From IMG/VR virus record IMGVR_UViG_3300033143_003883, positions 1-53,290 of that record: 53,290 nt of DNA. One strand, given 5' to 3'. The notes below the pieces were generated by a model that was not told where the DNA came from, ran no database searches, and saw only the letters and a list, made by a program, of their open reading frames with translations. The DNA is from a virus. Below, one piece after another: positions 41,893 to 50,595 of the stretch (positions are counted from its first letter, which is position 1; each line of letters begins with the position of its first letter). The translations under genes were made by a program, and so were the position numbers.

Positions 41893-43110
41893 ATGATTCA
41901 TTTACATAATCATTCTGTATTTAGTTTTTTAGATAGTATTGTTAAAATTGATGATTATATTGAAAAGACCAAGGAGTTAGGAGTAAAATATTTATCATTA
42001 ACAGATCATGGTAATTTATGTGGAATATTTGAATTATATAAAAAGTGTAAAAAAAATAACATTACTCCTATAATTGGATGTGAGTTTTATTACAGTGAAG
42101 GTGAAAAGGTTAGAGCTAAAGATCATCTTGTTGTAATTGCAAAAAATAATGAAGGTCTTAGAAATTTATTTGAATTATCTTCTAAATCATATTTAACAGG
42201 ATTTTATTATAGACCTACAATTCATTTTAAAGATTTATTAACATATAGAAAAGGATTAATAATATCAACAGCATGTATTGGAGGAACTATTCCAAAATTT
42301 TTATTAAATAATCAATTTGATGATGCTTATAATCATGCTAAAAAATTTATGGAAAATTTTGAAGATTTTTATTTAGAGATGCAGTTGCATAATGTTCAAA
42401 AACAAGTTATCGTTAATAATGGCATTGCTAGAATTAGTCACAAATTAGGAATTCCATTAGTTATGACTAATGATGTACATTATATTGATAAACGTGATAA
42501 TGCTATACAAGATTTTGTTTCTATGATAAGAATGAACAGAACTATAAAAAATCATGTTTATAATGATTTTCGTGATTTATATTTTAAAACTGATGATGAT
42601 TTATATAATAATTTTAAAAATATGAAAAAAGCAATGAATGGTGTTGGCAAAATTGATTTTTCACAATCTATGGAGAATACATATAAAATAGCAGAAATGA
42701 TTAAAAAAGGAAATATTAAAATTGATCAATCTTTGAAATTACCTAAAATAGATATTAAAAATAGCAAAAAAGAATTAAAATCTATAGTTGAAACTAATTT
42801 TAAAAATAAAATTGACAATAATATTATTGGTAAAGATCAGATTATACAATATCGTGAGCGAATTGAAACAGAATATGATGTAATATTTTCAAAAAGTTTT
42901 CAAGATTATTTTTTAGTCATAGAAGATATAATTAAATATTGTAACAATAATGATATTTATGTTGGAATTGGTAGAGGTAGTGCTGGTGGAAGTTTAGTGG
43001 CATATTTGCTTGGAATAACACAGCTTGACCCTATTAAATATGGTTTAAAATTTGAAAGATTCATAACTAAGAAAAGAAGTAAATTACAAATGATTTTAGA
43101 TATGGAGTAG
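41893..43110 (+). CDS. dnaE: DNA polymerase III alpha subunit (DnaE), N-terminal half
   Basis: A 405-residue protein with a PHP domain: MIHLHNHSVF (H3/H5), LSLTDHGNLCG (36-44), GCEFYYSEG and TNDVHYI (191-198), then the start of the palm: EDIIKYCNNNDIYVGIGRGS (GRGS 360-363), AGGSLVAYLLGITQLDPIKY and GLKFERF. It ends about where the catalytic PDID motif would follow, at a TAG. The second half is the next gene, in the same frame two codons later. The two proteins must associate to make an active family C polymerase. The start has AAAGGA. Confidence 0.88.
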   Translation: MIHLHNHSVFSFLDSIVKIDDYIEKTKELGVKYLSLTDHGNLCGIFELYKKCKKNNITPIIGCEFYYSEGEKVRAKDHLVVIAKNNEGLRNLFELSSKSYLTGFYYRPTIHFKDLLTYRKGLIISTACIGGTIPKFLLNNQFDDAYNHAKKFMENFEDFYLEMQLHNVQKQVIVNNGIARISHKLGIPLVMTNDVHYIDKRDNAIQDFVSMIRMNRTIKNHVYNDFRDLYFKTDDDLYNNFKNMKKAMNGVGKIDFSQSMENTYKIAEMIKKGNIKIDQSLKLPKIDIKNSKKELKSIVETNFKNKIDNNIIGKDQIIQYRERIETEYDVIFSKSFQDYFLVIEDIIKYCNNNDIYVGIGRGSAGGSLVAYLLGITQLDPIKYGLKFERFITKKRSKLQMILDME

Positions 43111-43113
43111 TTT

Positions 43114-45723
43114 ATGTTAACTAAAAAATCATTAAAAAATATTTGTATTAAAAGATTGAAAAAAAGAAACTTATATAATAAAGTTTACATTAATATTTTA
43201 AAAAAAGAGCTAAAAGCTATTCATAAGCAAGATTATTATAAATATTTTAATAAATTAATAAAAAATAAAATAAAATTTGATCAAAATAAAAATGGTTTAT
43301 TGATAGCATATTTATTAAATTTAACTAAAGTTAATCCTATTGAAGATAAAATTAAACATAAATTTTTATTGCATGGTGATTATCCAGATATCGATCAAGA
43401 TATAGAAGATATTAGACGTGATGATGTTAAACAATATCTTGCTAATAAATATGGAAAAAATAATATTAGCAATATTATATCTTTTACTAGATTGAGAGTT
43501 AAATCATTATTGCATGATTTGGCAAGAATTTATGGAATATCTAATGAAGTAATTCCAATATCTAAAATTATTAAAACTAATGAAACATATGAACAAGCGT
43601 GTGAAAAATATAAAGAATTACAAGATTTTAAAAATAAAATGCAGAATGGGAGTAAACAAGATAAATTATTTTTTAGAGCATTGGAAAAATTAGATGGAGC
43701 ATATAGACACTATGCAACACATGCTTCTGGTTTTGTAATATCACCTATAAGATTGTCCAGCGTTTTGCCGTTAATGAAACGTGCTGGTCAAGATATTATA
43801 TTAACAGGATGGTGTGAAGGTCAAGATGCTGAAGAAAAACGTGAATTAACAGATATAGGATTAATTAAATTTGATTTATTAGGTTTATCATCATTAACTA
43901 TTGTACATCAAGCTGTTAGATTTATTAAAGAAATAAATCATGATTTTAAATTAGTTTTTGAACAATTAGATTTAACAGATAAAAAAGTTTTAGATGCATT
44001 TAAAAAGGCAAGATCTATAGCAACATTTCAATTTGAATCTCCAGGAATTAGAAAATTTCTTAAAAAAATGCAGCCAGATCGTTTTGAAGATTTAATAGCA
44101 GCAAATGCTTTATATCGTCCAGGTCCTATTGAGTCTGGAATGTTAGATATATTTATAGAAAATAAAAAAAATCCTGATAAAATACAATATATAGATAATA
44201 GACTTGAGCCAATTTTACATGAGACTTATGGGTGTCTAGTTTATCAAGAACAAATAATGGAAATTTGTGCAGTTTTAGGAAATTATAGCCCAGAAGAAAC
44301 TAATGATATACGTAAATTATTAACTAAATTTATACAAAAAGGATCAGATCTACCAAAAAATATTATAAAAAAATTAGCAATACAGAAGAAAAAATTGATA
44401 AAACGTTTTATTGACAATGGTATTGAATCATCTAAGGCTGAGATTATACTTAAACAATTAATGGAATTTAATAAATATTCATTTAATAAATCTCATAGTG
44501 CTGTATATGCATCATTAGCATTCATATGTCAATATTTAAAAGTTTATTATCCACTTGAATATATGACTGCTTCTTTAATTTATGTGTCTAATGATTCTTA
44601 TTTAGAATCATATATTAAAGAATCTGTGCGATTAAAATTAAAATTTGCCGGTATAGATATTAATAAATCTAAATTTAATTTTTATACTGATCATGAGAAA
44701 ATATATATGGGATTTAATAAGATTTTTGGATGTGCAATAAAATCTGCAACAGTTTTACAAGATAATCAACCATATGATAATATTGATGATTTTATGCGAA
44801 AGATTAAGGGAAAACGTATTAATAAAACTATATTAAAAAGTTTATTTCAAGTTGGTGCTTTTAATCGTTTTTTTAATGATAGAATAAATAATGCCAAAGA
44901 TAAAAATGAAGAACAGATTATCAAACAGCAAATTAAGATTGAAATTATTAAAAAATTAAAAATTGAAGAAGAAAATATTTATGTATATGGTTTAGATAAT
45001 TATATAGATTTAAATATTTTACAAGATATTTTAAGAACTGATGAAAATTGTTTAAGACATATATATGGTGATAGTTATAAAAAATTTAATGATTTAGTTA
45101 GATTAAATGTTCATAAAGCTCAGTGTCAAAAATGTGATTTAAGTCAATTAAAGGAAAATATTAATAAAATTTCTATAGGAGATCGTCTTGAAAAGAAAAA
45201 ATCTATTGATATTATGATTATCAATGATACTCCTTATTGTAGGCGTATGGGAAATCGAGCTTCTTATGATTTACAGATATCTAAAATGATTAAAAAATTA
45301 GCGACCAAACATAATAAAAACGTATATTTCGTTAATGCGATTAGTTGTTCTGACAGATATTCTAAAAATTTTGAACCGCAAACGATGAATGGCTGTAAAG
45401 AATGGTTATTTAATGAGATTCTTATATTAAAACCTAAATTAATTATTACTATAGGAAAATTAACACGAGAATTATTTGGTGGAAATTATAATGATTTTCA
45501 TAAGTTGTTTTTGGGCAATAAAAATTGGAAAGTATATTGCACATATAATCCATATTATATATTACTTGATAATAAAAGAAAGCTGAAAGAAGATGAAGAA
45601 TATATTAAATCACTAAAAACAGAAGATAAGAAAGAGATTGATGCTTTAGTTTCAGAAGAAGCGGAGAAAAGAAAAAATACTTTTTTTAGAAAAAAAATAT
45701 TAAAATTATTAAAAAAAATTTAA
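43114..45723 (+). CDS. dnaE: DnaE C-terminal half fused to a family-4-like uracil-DNA glycosylase domain
   Basis: This 869-residue protein holds the rest of the polymerase. Catalytic PDIDQD at 91-96, YATHASGFVIS (200-210), IKFDLLGL (251-258, third Asp D254), NALYRPGP (331-338), VYQEQIMEI (376-384) and NKSHSAVYA (458-466). Residues 24-88 are a worn copy of the palm segment already present in the first half, lacking GRGS. From about 660, a UDG-like domain with cysteines C671, C674, C745 and C761 (4Fe-4S pattern) follows, but the catalytic GEAPG site reads NDTPYCRRMGN, so glycosylase activity is doubtful. It has its own GGAG site and ATG. Confidence 0.88.
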   Translation: MLTKKSLKNICIKRLKKRNLYNKVYINILKKELKAIHKQDYYKYFNKLIKNKIKFDQNKNGLLIAYLLNLTKVNPIEDKIKHKFLLHGDYPDIDQDIEDIRRDDVKQYLANKYGKNNISNIISFTRLRVKSLLHDLARIYGISNEVIPISKIIKTNETYEQACEKYKELQDFKNKMQNGSKQDKLFFRALEKLDGAYRHYATHASGFVISPIRLSSVLPLMKRAGQDIILTGWCEGQDAEEKRELTDIGLIKFDLLGLSSLTIVHQAVRFIKEINHDFKLVFEQLDLTDKKVLDAFKKARSIATFQFESPGIRKFLKKMQPDRFEDLIAANALYRPGPIESGMLDIFIENKKNPDKIQYIDNRLEPILHETYGCLVYQEQIMEICAVLGNYSPEETNDIRKLLTKFIQKGSDLPKNIIKKLAIQKKKLIKRFIDNGIESSKAEIILKQLMEFNKYSFNKSHSAVYASLAFICQYLKVYYPLEYMTASLIYVSNDSYLESYIKESVRLKLKFAGIDINKSKFNFYTDHEKIYMGFNKIFGCAIKSATVLQDNQPYDNIDDFMRKIKGKRINKTILKSLFQVGAFNRFFNDRINNAKDKNEEQIIKQQIKIEIIKKLKIEEENIYVYGLDNYIDLNILQDILRTDENCLRHIYGDSYKKFNDLVRLNVHKAQCQKCDLSQLKENINKISIGDRLEKKKSIDIMIINDTPYCRRMGNRASYDLQISKMIKKLATKHNKNVYFVNAISCSDRYSKNFEPQTMNGCKEWLFNEILILKPKLIITIGKLTRELFGGNYNDFHKLFLGNKNWKVYCTYNPYYILLDNKRKLKEDEEYIKSLKTEDKKEIDALVSEEAEKRKNTFFRKKILKLLKKI

Positions 45724-45748
45724 CATTTTAAAATATTTCTGATATAAT
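45720..45748 (+). promoter_or_regulatory. Promoter (TTAACA-17-TATAAT), leaderless geometry
   Basis: TTAACA 45720-45725, TATAAT 45743-45748, spacer 17 with TCTGA. Only six bases separate the -10 from the ATG at 45755, so transcription should begin at or near the start codon. Confidence 0.85.
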
Positions 45749-45754
45749 GTAATT

Positions 45755-46198
45755 ATGAAAAAAGAAAAAAAGAAAAATAAATATGAAAAAGATTTAGAAA
45801 TAGATAGACGATTTTTAGATGAAGAGCTTGCCAAACAACCTATATTATATCATAAATATGGAAAGTTAGCAGAAAGAGCACTTGAAAAATTTAAATCAGA
45901 AGAAATTGAGCTAGATAGAATACAGAGTAAGCTTCATTTAAGATTTAAGAAATTAAAAATATCAGAAACTAAATATAAAATGACCGATAAGACAATTGAT
46001 GCCATGATTAAAAAACATAAAAAATATAGAAAACAAGCAAAAATTATGCTTCATGCTCAACGTATATATGGCTATTTTAAATCTGCTGTTAAATCATTTG
46101 AACAAAGAAATCAAATGTTGATACAGATAAGTTCTAATAAGAGAAAAGAAAAAGAAATGATTAATAGTCTTAAAAAAAGAAAAAATGAAGACGAATAG
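45755..46198 (+). CDS. UvsY-like recombination mediator candidate
   Basis: A 147-residue highly charged helical protein next to the SSB and RecA/UvsX genes. Its layout parallels UvsY-type mediators: DRRFLDEELAKQPILYHKYG near the start, a middle helix ending with SETKYKMTDKTIDAMIKKHK and a C-terminal SFEQRNQMLIQI segment; phage UvsY-type proteins have similar length and this pattern. Such proteins load UvsX on SSB-coated DNA. The match is by eye. No ribosome site precedes the ATG, which would be at the very 5' end of the transcript. It ends at TAG; a GGAGGTGATG follows and may be the start of the SSB leader. Confidence 0.5.
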   Translation: MKKEKKKNKYEKDLEIDRRFLDEELAKQPILYHKYGKLAERALEKFKSEEIELDRIQSKLHLRFKKLKISETKYKMTDKTIDAMIKKHKKYRKQAKIMLHAQRIYGYFKSAVKSFEQRNQMLIQISSNKRKEKEMINSLKKRKNEDE

Positions 46199-46265
46199 GA
46201 GGTGATGTTTAAAAAATAAAATAATTAAATATGTAAATAATTAAATTAAACCAAGGAGGTTTAAA

Positions 46266-47306
<1,041 letters not shown>

Positions 47307-47325
47307 TAAGATATTGATGATAATC

Positions 47326-47353
47326 AGCCGAGGGTAGCAAATTGCCCTCGGCT
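47326..47353 (+). promoter_or_regulatory. GC-rich hairpin in the leader of the RecA gene
   Basis: Perfect 9-bp stem AGCCGAGGG / CCCTCGGCT with a 10-base loop, far richer in GC than its surroundings. No T tract follows; the ribosome site (GAGG, 47360-47363) lies 7 bases after it. It could act as a terminator read-through point or as an RNA element that sets RecA versus SSB expression. Confidence 0.6.
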
Positions 47354-47371
47354 ATCAATGAGGTACTTAGA

Positions 47372-48547
47372 ATGCCAAAGAAAAGCAAGGATAATTTTGA
47401 CAATATGTTTAATGATATTGTAAAATCATTAGGAAAAAAAATGGGAAAAAAATCAGTTGCTTATGTAAAGTCTATTACTGACTGGATTCCTACAAATATA
47501 AAAGCAATTGATAAATCATTAGGATTTGGTTTTCCTTGCGGTGCATTAGCTGAAGTTTATGGAGAATTTAAAACTGGTAAGACTTTATTAGCTACATATA
47601 TACTTGCAGAAACTATAAGGCAAGGTGGTATTGCTGTTTTAATCGATACAGAATATAAATATAATCCTAAACTTGCAAAGATTGCAGGTCTTGATCCTAG
47701 CAAAATTATTTCTATAAAGGCAAAGTATACCGAAGATGTGATAATAAAAATTGGACAAGTAATAGATACTATTAGAGAAAAACAAAAAGATAAAAGTAAA
47801 AAACAAAAATTAACAATAGTTTGGGATTCTGTTGCTGCTACTCCTTCAAAAAAAGAATATAAATTAGGTGTTGAAAAAGCAGAAATGGCAGAGAGAGCAC
47901 GTATTAATTCAAAAGGATTAAGAATTTTAACTGAAAAAATAGCTGAAAATAATACTTGCGTTATTTTTGTAAATCAAATACGATCTAAAATTGGAGTTAT
48001 GTTTGGTCAAAATTGGGATACTGTAGGTGGTAAAGCAATTAAATATCATGCTTCTTTGCGAGTTCATATGAAGGGTGCTAAAAAAATTAGAAATAAAAAG
48101 AAAAAAGTTATTGGTATTATTGGTGGTTTAGAAGTTACAAAAAATGATACTGGAGCAATTCCTTGGCAACAAGTTTCTTTTGAATTATATTTTAATAAAG
48201 GAATCAAACCTTATTCTGGATATATTGAATGGTTAGAATTTAATGATTTAGTAGTTAAAGTCAAAGCTAAATTAACAGATGAAGAAAAAGAATTAAGAAA
48301 AAGAATGTCTAAAGAAGAGAAGAAAAAACTTAAAGAAGAAGAAAAGAAGAAGGGAAAAAGCAGAGCACGTTATTATTTTGTTGATGATCCAAATAAAGAA
48401 CAATTTTCTATCAAAGAATTAGACAAGATGTTAGAAAAATTTCCTATATTAGATAAAATAAATTTAATTGATGATGAATATGAGAAATATTTTATATACA
48501 GCGAAGATGATGATGAAAATAATAATTTAGAAGAAAAATTAAATTAA
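47372..48547 (+). CDS. RecA/UvsX-like recombinase
   Basis: Start placed at ATG 47372, eight bases after GAGG; a TTG at 47342 lies within the hairpin and lacks a ribosome site. The 391-residue protein has Walker A GEFKTGKT (64-71, in place of the usual GPESSGKT), the preceding AIDKSLGFGFPCGALAEVYG, Walker B KLTIVWDSVAAT (about 147-158), FVNQIRSKIG in loop L1 and a loop L2 region NWDTVGGKAIKYHASLRV. The C-terminus is acidic. It polymerises on ssDNA for strand exchange and works with the SSB and the UvsY-like protein encoded upstream. Confidence 0.9.
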   Translation: MPKKSKDNFDNMFNDIVKSLGKKMGKKSVAYVKSITDWIPTNIKAIDKSLGFGFPCGALAEVYGEFKTGKTLLATYILAETIRQGGIAVLIDTEYKYNPKLAKIAGLDPSKIISIKAKYTEDVIIKIGQVIDTIREKQKDKSKKQKLTIVWDSVAATPSKKEYKLGVEKAEMAERARINSKGLRILTEKIAENNTCVIFVNQIRSKIGVMFGQNWDTVGGKAIKYHASLRVHMKGAKKIRNKKKKVIGIIGGLEVTKNDTGAIPWQQVSFELYFNKGIKPYSGYIEWLEFNDLVVKVKAKLTDEEKELRKRMSKEEKKKLKEEEKKKGKSRARYYFVDDPNKEQFSIKELDKMLEKFPILDKINLIDDEYEKYFIYSEDDDENNNLEEKLN

Positions 48548-48552
48548 TAAAA

Positions 48553-49374
48553 ATGAAAATTTTATTTTCTACTGACTTACATGGTAATTCTTTTAAATAT
48601 CAAAAATTAATTCAGCTAAGTAATGATTATGATATTCTCATAATTGGTGCTGATATATTGCCTAAAAATTCTTTAGATGTACATCAAGCACAATATTATT
48701 TTGTACAAAATTTTCTTCCAATATTTTTTTCTAAAATTAAAATTCCTATAATAATTGATTTTGGCAATGATGATCATAAATATTTTTATAAAGATTTTCA
48801 AAAAATGATTAAACGATTTAATCATGTATTTATTTCACATTTAAATGAAGTTATTATTAATGATATTAGTTTTATAGGAATGCATTATGTGCCTGATTAT
48901 CCATTTGGTTTAAAAGATTGGTGTCGTAAAGATAATGAAGATTATGTAGTTGATCCTATTCAATATGGTACTCCTTGTATATCGTCTAATAATGGTTATC
49001 AAACCATATTTAATTTATATACTTATTTCAATGAGAGATTTAGCATAGAGGAAAATTTAAAAAGACTATCTGAATCTAGTAAACAAAAAGTCATATATTT
49101 ATTTCATAGTCCTCCAAGAACTTTGGGCTTAGATATATGTGCAGATGGTAGAGCAGTTGGTTCAAGAGCAACAACTAAATTTATTGAAAAAGAACAACCA
49201 TATGCATGTTTATCTGGTCATATTCATGAATCTTTTGATATGACAGATATATTTTATAATACGATAAATAAAACTATTTGTGTTCAGCCAGGACAGTCTC
49301 AAGATAACGATTTAGTTTATTGTTCATTTAATACAGACAATATTGAAGAAACTATAGAAAGGAAAGTTATATGA
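48553..49374 (+). CDS. Calcineurin-like metallophosphoesterase
   Basis: A 273-residue phosphoesterase with MKILFSTDLHGNSFK (D8, H10), LIIGADILPKN, IDFGNDDHKYF (GNDD in place of GNHD), YLFHSPP and LSGHIHESFD (C-terminal GHxH), all metal-site motifs of the calcineurin-like family. It is not SbcD, which follows next and overlaps it by four bases. Substrate unknown: possibly a nucleotide or a phosphorylated RNA or DNA end. It lies in a recombination operon, which suggests nucleic acid metabolism. Confidence 0.75.
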   Translation: MKILFSTDLHGNSFKYQKLIQLSNDYDILIIGADILPKNSLDVHQAQYYFVQNFLPIFFSKIKIPIIIDFGNDDHKYFYKDFQKMIKRFNHVFISHLNEVIINDISFIGMHYVPDYPFGLKDWCRKDNEDYVVDPIQYGTPCISSNNGYQTIFNLYTYFNERFSIEENLKRLSESSKQKVIYLFHSPPRTLGLDICADGRAVGSRATTKFIEKEQPYACLSGHIHESFDMTDIFYNTINKTICVQPGQSQDNDLVYCSFNTDNIEETIERKVI

Positions 49375-50408
49375 AATTTTTAATTTTTTCTGATATGCAT
49401 TTTAATAATTGGCCACAATTTTCTAAGATTTTAGATAGTGGTATTAATAGTAGATTGGCTAATCAAATAAATGTTACAAAACAAATTATTAAATATTGTA
49501 TTAAACATAATATTAAAACTGTATTTCATTTAGGAGATATGGTTGATTCTAAAAGATCTATTCATACAGATACACTTCATTTTATATTTAAAGTTTTACC
49601 ATTATTTAAGAAGAATGGCATAAAATTATATCATATAAATGGTAATCATGATTATTATGAAGAGTCTGGACGTATCTATTCTTCTAAAATTTTATCACGT
49701 ATAGCCAAAGTTATTGCAAAATATAAGAAAATAGTTATCGGAGATATTGCTTTTCATTGTTTACCCTACATTTCTTCAATAGATAAAATTCGTAGTGTAA
49801 TGTCTAATATTGAAATTGATAAACATAAAATTAATATTTTATTATCTCATATGGGTTTGCAAGAAGCAAAAGTTGGTCCAGAAGAATTAGTTATACATGA
49901 AGGATTATCAGTAAATGATATTGAAAATCGTTTCGATTATATATTCTTGGGACATTATCATAAACATCAGATAATAAATAATAATGTTTATTATGTTGGA
50001 TCTCCACTTATGCATAATTTTGGAGAACGAAATGATACAAAAGGTTTTATAGTTGTTGATCAGGATAGTAAAAAATTTAAGATAGATTTTATTGAAACAA
50101 AAGCACCTAAATTTATAGAAAAGCATATTGATAAAATTGATGAAATAGCAGATATAAAAGCAAAGCATTCTAATGATTTTGTTAAAATTATTGCTGATAA
50201 TAAAATTAATTTAAATACTATTGATATAGATGATAATATTGTTATTGAAAATAATTATACTAATGAAGATGATATTGAAAATCGTTTAGATATTGATTCT
50301 GGAACAAGTATTAATGAGATAATAAATAAATTTATTGATAAGATTGATATAGAATTTTTAAATAAAGATAAATTAAAAAAAATAGGAAAGGAGATTATAA
50401 ATGGCTAA
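49371..50408 (+). CDS. SbcD/Mre11-like nuclease (gp47)
   Basis: A 345-residue Mre11-type phosphoesterase. Motifs FLIFSDMHFNNWP (D8, H10), FHLGDMVDSKRS (D56), LYHINGNHDYYEE (NHD), ILLSHMGLQ and FLGHYHKHQ match the SbcD family. It forms the nuclease part of SbcCD with the product of the gene at 50596. The C-terminal 100 residues are low-similarity, acidic and helical. It resects and opens DNA ends for recombination-dependent replication, as T4 gp47/gp46 do. It overlaps both neighbours by a few bases. Confidence 0.9.
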   Translation: MKFLIFSDMHFNNWPQFSKILDSGINSRLANQINVTKQIIKYCIKHNIKTVFHLGDMVDSKRSIHTDTLHFIFKVLPLFKKNGIKLYHINGNHDYYEESGRIYSSKILSRIAKVIAKYKKIVIGDIAFHCLPYISSIDKIRSVMSNIEIDKHKINILLSHMGLQEAKVGPEELVIHEGLSVNDIENRFDYIFLGHYHKHQIINNNVYYVGSPLMHNFGERNDTKGFIVVDQDSKKFKIDFIETKAPKFIEKHIDKIDEIADIKAKHSNDFVKIIADNKINLNTIDIDDNIVIENNYTNEDDIENRLDIDSGTSINEIINKFIDKIDIEFLNKDKLKKIGKEIING

Positions 50409-50592
50409 AGAAAACTTAAGACAATATAAAAATAATTTGCATATAGTTAAAAAGGCTTTAAGATTAGTTAACAGATATCGTAATCCCAATATTGCAATAT
50501 CAAAAGAAGATGATGAATTTTTAGACAAAGCATTTCAAATAGTAGATGGTGAAATTGAAAATGTTATAACTTTATTAGAGGTGACGGAATAA
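50401..50592 (+). CDS. Small protein between sbcD and sbcC (63 aa)
   Basis: A 63-residue helical protein (MAKENLRQYKNNLHIVKKAL, EDDEFLDKAFQIVDGEIENV) whose ATG lies 8 bases before the SbcD stop and whose stop lies 3 bases before the SbcC start. Its position inside the nuclease pair, with AAAGGAG ahead, suggests a partner or regulator; T4 also has small genes here (46.1, 46.2). I do not recognise it. Confidence 0.6.
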   Translation: MAKENLRQYKNNLHIVKKALRLVNRYRNPNIAISKEDDEFLDKAFQIVDGEIENVITLLEVTE

Positions 50593-50595
50593 TTT

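Noticed and set aside
43108-43113. TAG recoded as an amino acid across the genome
   Set aside because: TAG ends many genes here just before ribosome sites (1519, 13151, 17990, 46196, 30555), so it works as a stop; the DnaE case is treated as a split gene.
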